From Colwellia sp. D2M02 (GTDB lineage Bacteria > Pseudomonadota > Gammaproteobacteria > Enterobacterales > Alteromonadaceae), in the NCBI RefSeq assembly GCF_018860755.1, contig NZ_JAHKPW010000033.1, positions 1 to 64,000 on the forward strand: a stretch of DNA of 64,000 nt. Direction: 5' to 3'. A program made the position numbers and the translations under genes. Positions 46,655 through 55,245 of this stretch are shown piece after piece. The notes beneath the pieces were generated by a model. That model was given only the letters and a program-made list of their open reading frames with translations. It made no database searches and was not told the origin of the DNA. Position 1 is the stretch's first letter. The number at the start of each line of letters is the position of its first letter.

Positions 46655-46843
46655 TTATCATTTAACATTAACAAAGAAGGTGAAATTCTCTCGTCTTCAC
46701 TAGCCAAAGCTAGCGGTGTTAGAATGCTCGATAATGCCACAGTGCAGCTAATTGCTAAGGCAAACCCTTTACCTAAACCTCCAGCACATATTTTAAGTCA
46801 ACGGTTATCAATTGAAGTACCGATTAGGTATTTTATTCGTTAG
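46655..46843 (+). pseudogene. relic of a TonB-family protein C-terminal domain
   Basis: An open frame without a start codon, from just after a TAG at 46652 to a TAG at 46841, encodes about 62 residues. They match the TonB C-terminal pattern: INKEGEILSSSLAKASGVRMLD, then ATVQLIAKANPLPKPPA and finally EVPIRYFIR. The Asp/Lys-Gly, SSG-like, LD, A-x-P-x-P-P-P and final P-I/V-R-F/Y elements are all in order. The proline-rich linker, membrane anchor and first strand of the domain are absent upstream. This looks like a decayed, 5'-truncated copy of an energy-transducer gene. Confidence 0.7.
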
Positions 46844-46909
46844 AATAGCGCTTTATTATGGTAAATAAAGCGCTAAATACTAGCTCTATTTGAAGGTAAA
46901 AAATACCAC

Positions 46910-47734
46910 GTGACCAAATCAATATTAATAACCGGCTGCTCAAGTGGTATCGGGTTAGATGCTGCATTGGCATTATCAATCAGAGGTTATCAAGTTTTTG
47001 CAACCGCACGTAACCAAGCTGATGTACAAAGTCTTCAAAACAAAGGCTTAAATGCCTACCACCTTGATTTAACTGACATGAACAGTATTGAAACTACCGT
47101 TACTGCCATATTAAAAGAAACTGGCGGTAGCTTAGATTTTTTATTTAATAATGGAGCTTACGGTCAACCGGGCGCATTAGAAGACTTACCAACGCAAGCA
47201 CTTAAAGCACAGTTTGAAACCAATGTGTTTGGTTGGCACGCACTAACCAAAATGATTATTCCGGTAATGCGTAAACAAGGTCATGGGCGAATTATTCAAT
47301 GCAGCTCAGTATTAGGCTTTGTATCTATGGCTTATCGCGGTGCTTATAACGCCTCAAAATATGCCATTGAAGGCTTAAGCGATACCTTACGCTTAGAGTT
47401 AAAGTCAGCCAATATCTCAGTGATTTTATTACAACTTGGTCCTATTAACACTCAGTTTAGAGCCAATTCATTAAAGGCTTTTCAACACTGTATTGATGCT
47501 AAAAATAGCGTTTATCATGTTCAATATCAGCAGCAAATAGCTCGACTTTCGAGTGAAAGATCAACCGCTGCATTTACGTTAGAACCGAAAGATGTAACCA
47601 AAGCGCTTATTCATGCTCTAGAGAGTAATAAACCTAAAATTAGATATCGAATTACCGTCCCCACTAAATTGTTTGCAGTTTTTAAACGTATTTTACCAAC
47701 GCACTGGTTAGACAAGCTATTATCAAAAGGCTAG
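46910..47734 (+). CDS. short-chain dehydrogenase/reductase
   Basis: A 274-aa classical SDR. The cofactor loop is TGCSSGIG near residue 8, NNGAYG is the NNAG variant, and the catalytic SS plus Y-x-x-x-K appear as CSSVLGFVSMAYRGAYNASK. The C-terminal extension (RITVPTKLFAVFKRILP) resembles the DltE/YqjQ-like SDRs with a membrane-proximal basic tail. GTG start at 46910. The substrate is unknown. Confidence 0.92.
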   Translation: MTKSILITGCSSGIGLDAALALSIRGYQVFATARNQADVQSLQNKGLNAYHLDLTDMNSIETTVTAILKETGGSLDFLFNNGAYGQPGALEDLPTQALKAQFETNVFGWHALTKMIIPVMRKQGHGRIIQCSSVLGFVSMAYRGAYNASKYAIEGLSDTLRLELKSANISVILLQLGPINTQFRANSLKAFQHCIDAKNSVYHVQYQQQIARLSSERSTAAFTLEPKDVTKALIHALESNKPKIRYRITVPTKLFAVFKRILPTHWLDKLLSKG

Positions 47735-47767
47735 TAGTGTTTATGCTAATTTTTATATAAACAGCAA

Positions 47768-47802
47768 ATCAACATGAATAAAGCTCCTTTATTTATGTTG
47801 AT
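47768..47802. terminator. hairpin between convergent SDR and PhoD-like genes
   Basis: ATCAACATGAATAAAG (47768-47783) pairs with CTTTATTTATGTTGAT (47787-47802), with one G-T wobble and a 3-nt loop. T runs are weak, so efficiency is uncertain. Confidence 0.6.
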
Positions 47803-47808
47803 GAAGTA

Positions 47809-49869
47809 TTAATGCATCAACTCTTCATCACTTTCAATAAATTCAGTAATACTACCATTTGGGTGTAAATCGGCAATATACTCAGGCGAGCCATCGTCAT
47901 TAAGCTCCAAATAACCTAAGGCCGCTTTAGGCATCAAACGCTGATGACCTAAGCTCAGTGGTTTATGTTTTTTCTGATCACCACTCTCATTTTTGGTAAC
48001 TAACTTTCGCCCGGTTACACGCATAGCACGGCGTTTAGTAAATAAGTTTAGCGGCGAATAAGGCCCATAAAGCACACGGTTCAGCCGATCTAAAATACCA
48101 ATAAGTGGTTGTGGAAACTGGTTTTTAATACCGCTGGAAGTAATTTGCCAAATTTTAGGAGAGTTACGGCTAAAACGTAGTTCAATGTCGTAAACAAAAG
48201 AGTAATGCACATCGCCTGATAATATAACAAAATGTTGTGGCGTTTTCGGGTGTTTAAAAATATTTAAAATAGTACTGGCAGAGCCTGAATGTGCCATCCA
48301 GTTTTCAGCATCAACCGCAAGTGGTTTACCTATGATGGTTGCCATGCGCTGAATGGTTTCAATCACTTTAACCCCAAAAATAGGCGCAGGTGAAGCAAGT
48401 AAAATAGCATCATGGCCAATCAACTCTTGCTGTAATTCACATAACGCCTCCCAGTCCATTAACCCTGAAGGCTCAGCCAGTGATTGCTCTGAGCGCCAGC
48501 GCCGAGTTCTGCTATCAAGTACCACTAATTTAGGCGAGGTATCAACAGTGTATTGCCATTGAGAAAAGCCAAGTAGGTAATCAATCACATTATCTTGGTT
48601 TTCAGCATTAGGGGATTGTTGATAGTTATTCATCATTTGCCAGAAGTCGCCTTTGAAATTCTTAGGTTCGTTACCCCACCCTTGGCATAGCCAATAAGCA
48701 AATAAACTATTTCCAATAATGCGTTTGGCTAATGGATTTTCATAAACCGCTTGCTCCCACTGCGCTGTTAAATTCCAGTCATCGGTTACATCGTGATCAT
48801 CAAAAATCATATAAGTAGGGATATGAGCTAATAAGCGCTGAACATTAGCTAAACCTTCAATAAAACCTTCTAGGGCAGCCACTTCGCTTTGATGAGTTTT
48901 CTCATGCTCTGCAGGTACACTAAAACCTGTTAACTCAACTTCTTGCCACAGTGTCGGCGACCAAACTAATAAGTACATTGCCATCATTTCAGCAAAAGTG
49001 ATTAAATGGTTATGTGCATACGTTGAAGTAAAAATAGGTTGTGCCGATGATGGGCTATACCACGGACTTGATAGTGTCGTTCTAGGTAAAACGTCTTCAC
49101 GTTTAAAGTACTTGTCGGTTAACTGGTACAGCTGCTCACTATCGGTTAACGTTATGGTATTAGCTTTAGCAGGCCGCTGGTGCGATTTTTTATTATTACC
49201 TGAGCTGGCAGCTGACTTTTTATCTGAGCTTATACCTGAACTTATGCCTGAGTCTTTGGGGTGGTTTTCTTCATCAACAAAGTCAACATTAGTAAATTTT
49301 TCACCATATAAGCCCAATAATTCAATCACTTGATGAATAGCATACAAAGTAGCGCCTGCAACATGATCCGCATAAATTTGATCACCGTTCATCATCAATA
49401 GTGACGGCCTTTGTGTCACATCGGTTAATGCGTCTGCGACTTTTTTATCGCCCACTAATAGGCTATCACCACTACTGTTATGTGGGTTTCGACACGAGCC
49501 ATGTAATAAGTTAGTAATAGTTGGCTGAATAATAAAAGAGGGTCTAGTGCAATTATCATAGGTTATATGCGGCACTGTTTCTGATAAAGGTTTACGCACT
49601 TTTTTATCTGCTGCGGTTATCAGCAGGTCATATTCAAGGTAGGTTTCGCTCGGTAGGCTAATATCAATATCGAGTAAGTGTACCACCGCGTATTCGCCTA
49701 CTCTAAAGGTTGATAAGTTATCACTCGTTAATTCAACCGTTAGTATTTTTTCATCTTCCTCAAAACAACAGAACTCCCCTTGACACTCATAGGGACTTAG
49801 CCACCATAATACGAGTTGCTGCTCGGTTAATCGGCGTAATATTGGCCCTGCTAAAATATCTGCTAACAC
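47809..49869 (-). CDS. PhoD-like alkaline phosphatase/metallophosphatase
   Basis: A 686-aa metallo-phosphoesterase of the PhoD superfamily. Metal-ligand motifs are MNGDQIYADHVAG near 160, FDDHDVTDDWNL near 355 and LSGDVHYSF near 550. There is no obvious signal peptide. The N-terminal ~100 residues form a beta-rich domain as in other PhoD-like proteins. A low-complexity Ser/Lys insertion (GISSGISSDKKSAASSGNN) interrupts the catalytic domain near 210-240. It starts with GTG at 49869. Likely a phosphodiesterase; substrate unknown. Confidence 0.88.
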   Translation of the reverse strand: MLADILAGPILRRLTEQQLVLWWLSPYECQGEFCCFEEDEKILTVELTSDNLSTFRVGEYAVVHLLDIDISLPSETYLEYDLLITAADKKVRKPLSETVPHITYDNCTRPSFIIQPTITNLLHGSCRNPHNSSGDSLLVGDKKVADALTDVTQRPSLLMMNGDQIYADHVAGATLYAIHQVIELLGLYGEKFTNVDFVDEENHPKDSGISSGISSDKKSAASSGNNKKSHQRPAKANTITLTDSEQLYQLTDKYFKREDVLPRTTLSSPWYSPSSAQPIFTSTYAHNHLITFAEMMAMYLLVWSPTLWQEVELTGFSVPAEHEKTHQSEVAALEGFIEGLANVQRLLAHIPTYMIFDDHDVTDDWNLTAQWEQAVYENPLAKRIIGNSLFAYWLCQGWGNEPKNFKGDFWQMMNNYQQSPNAENQDNVIDYLLGFSQWQYTVDTSPKLVVLDSRTRRWRSEQSLAEPSGLMDWEALCELQQELIGHDAILLASPAPIFGVKVIETIQRMATIIGKPLAVDAENWMAHSGSASTILNIFKHPKTPQHFVILSGDVHYSFVYDIELRFSRNSPKIWQITSSGIKNQFPQPLIGILDRLNRVLYGPYSPLNLFTKRRAMRVTGRKLVTKNESGDQKKHKPLSLGHQRLMPKAALGYLELNDDGSPEYIADLHPNGSITEFIESDEELMH

Positions 49870-49916
49870 CTAAAAAACACCTCTACTACTAACAATTAAT
49901 AAAAAAATAAAAGCCT

Positions 49917-49952
49917 GTTATCCCTTACTTTACAGGTAATAGCAAGGGTAAC
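49917..49952 (-). terminator. possible terminator of the MocR-type gene
   Basis: On the minus strand GTTACCCTT and AAGGGATAAC form an imperfect stem, with a T-rich stretch a few bases beyond. The loop is long, so this is tentative. Confidence 0.35.
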
Positions 49953-49992
49953 TTGTTACTAAATTTATCTTCTTAAAACCTTAAATGGTAAT

Positions 49993-51516
49993 TTAACGAT
50001 ACAAGCTTTCCACAATGATTTTTATACCTTGTACGCACTCGGTCTCACTCATTGCAGCAAATCCCAAACGAACAAAACGATAATCCTCCTTTTCGCTATC
50101 TGTAGCTAAGCTGAATTCAACTTCGGTTTGTAAGTAAACGTTTTTACTTAACAGCGTTTCTTTTAGTCCGACGATTGATTTACCCATATTAACCCAAAGC
50201 GCCATACCTCCGGCAGGACAAGTAAAAGATATTGGCAGTCCTTGCTGCTGATAACCTTTTAGTACATTAATCATAAAGTCACGCCGCTTGTGGTATAAAC
50301 GGGTCATTCGCCTTAAATGTCGCTCAAAACCACCTTGTTGCATCCATTTAGCCACCGTTTGCTGCATCATAACGTTCGTTTTATGATTAATTAACGCTTT
50401 ATAGGCTGTTAACTTAGCGATTAACTCTGTATTTGCCACTACGTAGCCAATACGCGCACCACCAAACATCAATTTAGAAAAAGTAGACACATAAATCACT
50501 AAACCTAGCGGATCGTCTGCCGCCATAGGTGCAATGGGCTGACTGTTATAATGAAATTCATGATCATAATCATCCTCAATAATACCAATACCATATTGAG
50601 CAGCGAGTTGATAAATTTTCATTCGTCGACTTACCACTAAGGTCACTGTCGTTGGGTATTGGTGCAAAGGCGTTAAATAAATCAGTTTGATATTGCCATG
50701 GGATAATTGCACCGCCAAATGCTCAGGTATAATGCCATGTTTATCTTGCTTAATAGTGACTAAGTTAGCGCCAGTACTTTTAAATGCAGCCCAGGCCGGT
50801 GGGTAGCCACGCTCTTCAACAGCTACTCCATCACCTACTCCCAGCAATAATTGTGAGATTAAATAAAGCCCTTCTTGTGAGCCATTGCAAACTAATAGCT
50901 CTTTATTTTTGATCGAACGAACACGCCTTAAATACTTAGAAATTTCACTAATTAGCTCAGGCTCGCCTGCCGAGTCACCATAAGATAATGAAGGTATTTT
51001 AGGGCGCTGACAAAAATCATTAAAACAGCTTTTAAATTCATCAAAAGGAAAGCTATTCATATCAGGGTAACCGCCAGAAAAATTGTACCGATAATCACTG
51101 GCCTTTTTAGCTAGCGATACTGCAACAGTTGCTTGACGACGAAACCGCCATTGAAAAGTGGCTGGATTTATTTCATTGATCACACTTTTATTACCCTTTT
51201 TTATGATAATAGGGCTCAGCGATTTACTTGTTTGAATAGGTAAAGCAGCCGCAACACGATAACCCGAGCGTAATTTTGTTTCTAACCAACCTTGAGCGAC
51301 CAATTCAGCTAACGCTGCCATTACCGTATGACGGTTAACATTAAGTTGTTTAGCAAGTGTTCGGCTTGAAGGTAAAGGCTCATCTGGCATCAAAAAACCT
51401 TGCTTTATTGTCTCTCTAAACGCTGCTGCGATTTGTAAGTACTTAGCCTGCTTTTTAACGGTGATCATTTGCTGCGCGAGGTATTGCTTTTCTAAATTAA
51501 GAGATAGGGCTTTCAC
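49993..51516 (-). CDS. MocR/PdxR-type transcriptional regulator (GntR HTH plus aminotransferase domain)
   Basis: A 507-aa fusion regulator. The N-terminal GntR winged helix (about 20-95) contains LPSSRTLAKQLNVNRHTVMAALAELVAQGWLE. The rest is a fold-I aminotransferase-like domain with GSQEGLYLI, EDDYDHEF and the PLP lysine in YVSTFSKLMFGGARIGY. MocR proteins sense PLP-bound amines or amino acids. The gene is divergent from a GNAT/PaiB-like pair across 117 bp containing an inverted repeat. GTG start at 51516. Confidence 0.94.
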   Translation of the reverse strand: MKALSLNLEKQYLAQQMITVKKQAKYLQIAAAFRETIKQGFLMPDEPLPSSRTLAKQLNVNRHTVMAALAELVAQGWLETKLRSGYRVAAALPIQTSKSLSPIIIKKGNKSVINEINPATFQWRFRRQATVAVSLAKKASDYRYNFSGGYPDMNSFPFDEFKSCFNDFCQRPKIPSLSYGDSAGEPELISEISKYLRRVRSIKNKELLVCNGSQEGLYLISQLLLGVGDGVAVEERGYPPAWAAFKSTGANLVTIKQDKHGIIPEHLAVQLSHGNIKLIYLTPLHQYPTTVTLVVSRRMKIYQLAAQYGIGIIEDDYDHEFHYNSQPIAPMAADDPLGLVIYVSTFSKLMFGGARIGYVVANTELIAKLTAYKALINHKTNVMMQQTVAKWMQQGGFERHLRRMTRLYHKRRDFMINVLKGYQQQGLPISFTCPAGGMALWVNMGKSIVGLKETLLSKNVYLQTEVEFSLATDSEKEDYRFVRLGFAAMSETECVQGIKIIVESLYR

Positions 51517-51537
51517 TTTGGTCTAGCTACTTTATAT

Positions 51538-51565
51538 TTTTTGGTTGTAGTTGTTATACCAAAAA
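51538..51565. promoter_or_regulatory. inverted repeat between the MocR-type gene and the GNAT/PaiB pair
   Basis: TTTTTGGT (51538-51545) and ACCAAAAA (51558-51565) form a perfect 8-bp inverted repeat with a 12-nt spacer. It sits 22 bp from the MocR start codon and is a natural candidate for autoregulation and control of the divergent genes. Confidence 0.55.
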
Positions 51566-51633
51566 TAACGATAATCACAACATACTTAATATATACACCT
51601 CGTAATTTATTTTGCCATACAGAAGGAAATGAC

Positions 51634-52245
51634 ATGTTAACGAAAACAATACTCGAAAGTCAGCTTATTAAGCTTGAGCCGATGACCCTTGCACACCTCA
51701 ATGATTTTTACTTCGCAGGAAAGTCCCCTAAAGTATGGCAGCATATGCCGACAAATCGCTGTCAAGATAAAGCAACCGCTCAAGCTTGGATGCAAATAGC
51801 TATTAATGAGATGAGCCAAGGACAACAACTTGCTTTTATAACGCGCGATAAAGTAAGTAATACTGTGGTCGGCTCAACGCGGCTTTTTAGGCTCAACCAG
51901 CAAGATAAAACTATTGAAATAGGTCATACCTTTATCACTCCTTCATATCAACGGAGTTATGTTAATTCTCACGCTAAGTTTTTAATGCTTCAATATGCTT
52001 TTGAGGTATTAGGGATGGTGCGTGTTGAAATTTGTACCCATGAAAATAACCAACAATCACGCAATGCCATCATTCGCATAGGTGGCACCTTTGAAGGAAT
52101 ATTACGCAAGCATAGGCGCAGCCCTTGCGGTTACTCTCGTAATACGGCGATTTTTAGTATTATTGACGATGAATGGCCGAAGATAAAAGCTCATTTACTC
52201 AAAAGCGGTAAAAGTGAAGAGGAGTTTTGCTATGTATCCAGCTAA
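51634..52245 (+). CDS. GNAT acetyltransferase (RimJ/RimL-like)
   Basis: A 203-aa protein-type or amine acetyltransferase. It starts MLTKTILESQLIKLEPMTLAHL, with IEIGHTFITPSYQRSYVNSHAK and RVEICTHENNQQSRNAIIRIGGTFEGILRKHR, matching the acetyltransf_3/RimJ pattern. ATG at 51634 follows AAGGAA by 5 nt; longer in-frame forms have no ribosome site. It overlaps the PaiB-like gene by 14 bp, recalling the paiA (spermidine acetyltransferase)-paiB arrangement of Bacillus, though its own sequence is RimJ-like rather than clearly PaiA. Confidence 0.88.
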   Translation: MLTKTILESQLIKLEPMTLAHLNDFYFAGKSPKVWQHMPTNRCQDKATAQAWMQIAINEMSQGQQLAFITRDKVSNTVVGSTRLFRLNQQDKTIEIGHTFITPSYQRSYVNSHAKFLMLQYAFEVLGMVRVEICTHENNQQSRNAIIRIGGTFEGILRKHRRSPCGYSRNTAIFSIIDDEWPKIKAHLLKSGKSEEEFCYVSS

Positions 52246-52996
52246 ACACTTCATAATTGGTGCTAACCGCTTAACTCATCCCTGTAAAATTGAACTTCCA
52301 CTCATTAATTTAATTGAGCAGAACCCGTTAGCGACATTGATTGTTCAGCAAACCTTATCGACTGAGGTTGTAAAGAGCACAGTGACAAACGCTTTAACAA
52401 ATAAACCACTACACATTAGCCATATACCTTGTCACTTCAAACAAATAAAAGATCAAGAGGATCATCAGAAAAACAAACAACTTATCACTCATGTCAGTAA
52501 TCAGCATCCGTTAGCAAAAATGTTAATGGCAAACAGAGATAGCAAGCAAAATGATATTGACAATATTTGTGTCAACTTAGTGTTTCACGGAGAGCAAGGC
52601 TATATTTCACCTAATGATCTTACTGCACAAAATAGAGGGGCTCATAAAGTACCAACGTGGAATTATTGCAAAGTACAGTTAACCGCTGTGGCTACCGAGG
52701 TGGCCGATGAAGCACAAAAATATCATTTAATGAGTCAAACCAGTCAGTATTTTGAGCGCAATAGTGATAATCCATGGCTAATCACAGATGTTCCTGTCAG
52801 TGCAATTAAACAAATGCTAAAAGCGATTACTTTTATTGAGTTAACCATTACCATGATTGAAGGAAATTTTAAGCTAAGCCAAAACAAGCCAAACGTAATT
52901 ACCAAGCAGTTAGCACAGCAGCTAATCGTCAAAAATAATGCACCTTTGGCAAAACAAATGCTAACGCAAATATCAAATAATGAACGAAAAACATAA
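52232..52996 (+). CDS. PaiB-like FMN-binding split-barrel regulator
   Basis: A 254-aa protein of the FMN-binding_2/PaiB family. It starts MYPAKHFIIG, has PLATLIV and GEQGYISP, and the strong family motif VPTWNYCKVQLTA, then a C-terminal helical part. PaiB was described as a transcriptional repressor of sporulation and degradative enzymes in Bacillus; its role in Gram-negatives is unclear. ATG at 52232 follows GAGGAG; the gene overlaps the upstream GNAT gene. The middle (about residues 65-100) is longer and more polar than usual. Confidence 0.85.
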   Translation: MYPAKHFIIGANRLTHPCKIELPLINLIEQNPLATLIVQQTLSTEVVKSTVTNALTNKPLHISHIPCHFKQIKDQEDHQKNKQLITHVSNQHPLAKMLMANRDSKQNDIDNICVNLVFHGEQGYISPNDLTAQNRGAHKVPTWNYCKVQLTAVATEVADEAQKYHLMSQTSQYFERNSDNPWLITDVPVSAIKQMLKAITFIELTITMIEGNFKLSQNKPNVITKQLAQQLIVKNNAPLAKQMLTQISNNERKT

Positions 52997-53151
52997 TGAC
53001 TAAAAAAGTAATGAACTAAAAATGCCTAGTTTATTGAATAATAAGCAAAGCAAGTGATACCGTTACGTTATTAACGTTAAAAAACCTGACTATACTACTT
53101 TAAAATAAGTAGGCTAAACTTACTTTTATATAACGGATAAGATATAACTTT

Positions 53152-54240
53152 ATGCTCAAAACATTGCTACTCAGTCTATTATTTTTAATAAAAATAACAT
53201 CAGCTGTAAGTGCTCAGGAAAGTAGCTTTAAAGTAGTTTTTTTAAACCCTGGTCACGCTAAAGAAAATAGTACCGGAAGCTTTTGGCCAAACGTCAACTT
53301 ATTTATGGATGCTGCTGCAAAAGACTTAAATATAGAGTTGATCACCTTATATGCTGAGCGAAATCATATTGTAATGAAGTCACTCGCAACAAAAATACTT
53401 GCTCACGAGCCTAAATATATTATTTTAGTTAATGAAAAGGGGATGGCTTTAAACCTTATTAAAGAGCTATCTCCCCATAATATCCCTGTATTCATGTTAT
53501 TAAATAGCTTTAATGAGCAAGAATTAAGCTTATTAAACAAAAAAGAGCAAAGCATTATCAAGGGGAGTTTAGTCCCTAATAATTACCTTGCTGGTAAAAG
53601 GCTAACAGATGGTTTACTGAATCTTTACTATGCGCCATCAAATAAAGAAAAACATCTCCCTTCGCCAAACTTATTAGCGCTAACGGGCGACTATAGTACA
53701 CCAGCAGCTCTTGAACGGGAGCAAGGCTTATTAGACGCAATAAAAACAAGAGCTACGATAAATTTATTAGATAAAACCGCCGCTAATTGGTCTAAAGAGC
53801 AAGCTTACAATAAAGTAAAAGGCATATTACATCATGCCCGTATAGATATTATTTGGGCCGCCAACGATGCTATGGCATTTGGCGCAAAAAAAGCGGTAAT
53901 GGAATCTGCGCTTAGCAACCCTGTTATTATTGGCGGGGTGAACTGGGATATAGATGATATAGACTACCCTGTTAACTTATCTTTTGGCGGGCATGTCACC
54001 TTAGGAGCATTATCGTTAGTGATGCTTAAAGATATTGAACAAAACAACTTACCTGTTGCACAACGCTTTAAAGTCATTGATATCTTTGAGTCGAGTTTGC
54101 ACACCACTTTTACACCTTTTACCAAGTACTTACAGTTAAAAAAAATTAACAACTTTAACTTTTCGAGGTTTTCTCAAAGCTCAACACAACGCTTAAACTT
54201 TACCATAGAGGGCTTAATTCAAAGCTATCAAGAAGATTAA
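53152..54240 (+). CDS. orphan periplasmic sugar-type substrate-binding protein
   Basis: A 362-aa exported type-1 periplasmic-binding protein. The signal peptide (LLLSLLFLIKITSAVSA) is followed by FKVVFLNPGHAKENSTGSFWP. A LacI/RbsB-like fold is indicated by LALTGDYSTPAALEREQGLLDAI and IDIIWAANDAMAFGAKKAV. There is no ABC transporter permease or ATPase nearby. It may serve as a ligand sensor for a distant receptor rather than in transport. Confidence 0.85.
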   Translation: MLKTLLLSLLFLIKITSAVSAQESSFKVVFLNPGHAKENSTGSFWPNVNLFMDAAAKDLNIELITLYAERNHIVMKSLATKILAHEPKYIILVNEKGMALNLIKELSPHNIPVFMLLNSFNEQELSLLNKKEQSIIKGSLVPNNYLAGKRLTDGLLNLYYAPSNKEKHLPSPNLLALTGDYSTPAALEREQGLLDAIKTRATINLLDKTAANWSKEQAYNKVKGILHHARIDIIWAANDAMAFGAKKAVMESALSNPVIIGGVNWDIDDIDYPVNLSFGGHVTLGALSLVMLKDIEQNNLPVAQRFKVIDIFESSLHTTFTPFTKYLQLKKINNFNFSRFSQSSTQRLNFTIEGLIQSYQED

Positions 54241-54373
54241 TCTTTACATTCGTTACACATGATATTTTTTCAAGACTGCTAAAGTAAACGATAATAAAAG
54301 TATAGTACTGAACAAGTGCTGCTTCACTCAGCAATACACATGTTTATTACTTTACTAACACTATACTGAGCTT

Positions 54374-55174
54374 ATGACATTATTTATAAAGTATTTATTA
54401 CTAACCTTATTAACATCATACTCTTGTTTTGCATTAGCTAAATTTGACGAGTGTAAAACCTCATTAAGACTATCATCAACATCTGAATGGTACCCTTATA
54501 TTTATCAAGATGAAAACGGGGTAAGTACAGGTACTGATGTTGAATTACTCTCACTCATTTTAACGCGTATGGGATGCAAGTTAGAGGTTTTCCACTTTCC
54601 TGAACGTCGTGCCTTATTAGAATTAAAGCTTGGGCGATTTGATATTGTACTGGGCGCTAGTAAAACGGCAGATCGAGCTAAAGAATTTTTTTATTCAACC
54701 GCTTATCGTAATGAAATAAACAAATTTGCCTATCGCGCAGATGATGCTGATATCACACCGACAAAAAGCTTACAGCGGCTATTAAACTTGAACAAGATCA
54801 TAGCCATTAATTATGCGGGTTGGTATGGTGAAGAAATAGAAACAGCTAAAAGTAAATACCAAAACTTCAGTTATAGCCCTACAACGACTAACCGGTTAAA
54901 AATGTTGCACTTAGGTCGTGTCGATGCCGTAATAGATGACGAAATGGTATTATGTAGTGAGTTACAGCGTAATGGTTATCGCAATATAGTTATAAACACT
55001 GAAGTCCTTTTTGAAACCCCTATATATTTTATTTTTAACAAAGAGTCCGTTACCCCTGAGTTTGTGACAGAGTTCAATAACACCCTCGAGAGTATGAAAA
55101 TTGATAAGAGTTTAGCTGAACACTTTTATCAACAACTCCCTAAACGCTGCAAAGCAGAACTGGCAACAAGCTGA
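54374..55174 (+). CDS. SBP_bac_3 family periplasmic solute-binding protein
   Basis: A 266-aa exported protein. The signal peptide (LLLTLLTSYSCFALA) is followed by the amino-acid-binding-protein fold: SSTSEWYPYIYQDENGVSTGTDVELLSLILTRMG, RFDIVLGASKTADRAKEF and GRVDAVIDDEM. No transporter partner is adjacent. Four cysteines (CKTS, GCKLE, LCSEL, RCKAE) may form disulfides. In this lineage such orphans are common, and their function is unclear. Confidence 0.87.
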   Translation: MTLFIKYLLLTLLTSYSCFALAKFDECKTSLRLSSTSEWYPYIYQDENGVSTGTDVELLSLILTRMGCKLEVFHFPERRALLELKLGRFDIVLGASKTADRAKEFFYSTAYRNEINKFAYRADDADITPTKSLQRLLNLNKIIAINYAGWYGEEIETAKSKYQNFSYSPTTTNRLKMLHLGRVDAVIDDEMVLCSELQRNGYRNIVINTEVLFETPIYFIFNKESVTPEFVTEFNNTLESMKIDKSLAEHFYQQLPKRCKAELATS

Positions 55175-55245
55175 GTAATAATATTAAACCTTCAAACAAA
55201 ACACTCTTTTAGGCATTTAGGCTTACAACGGCAACTTAATTACTG

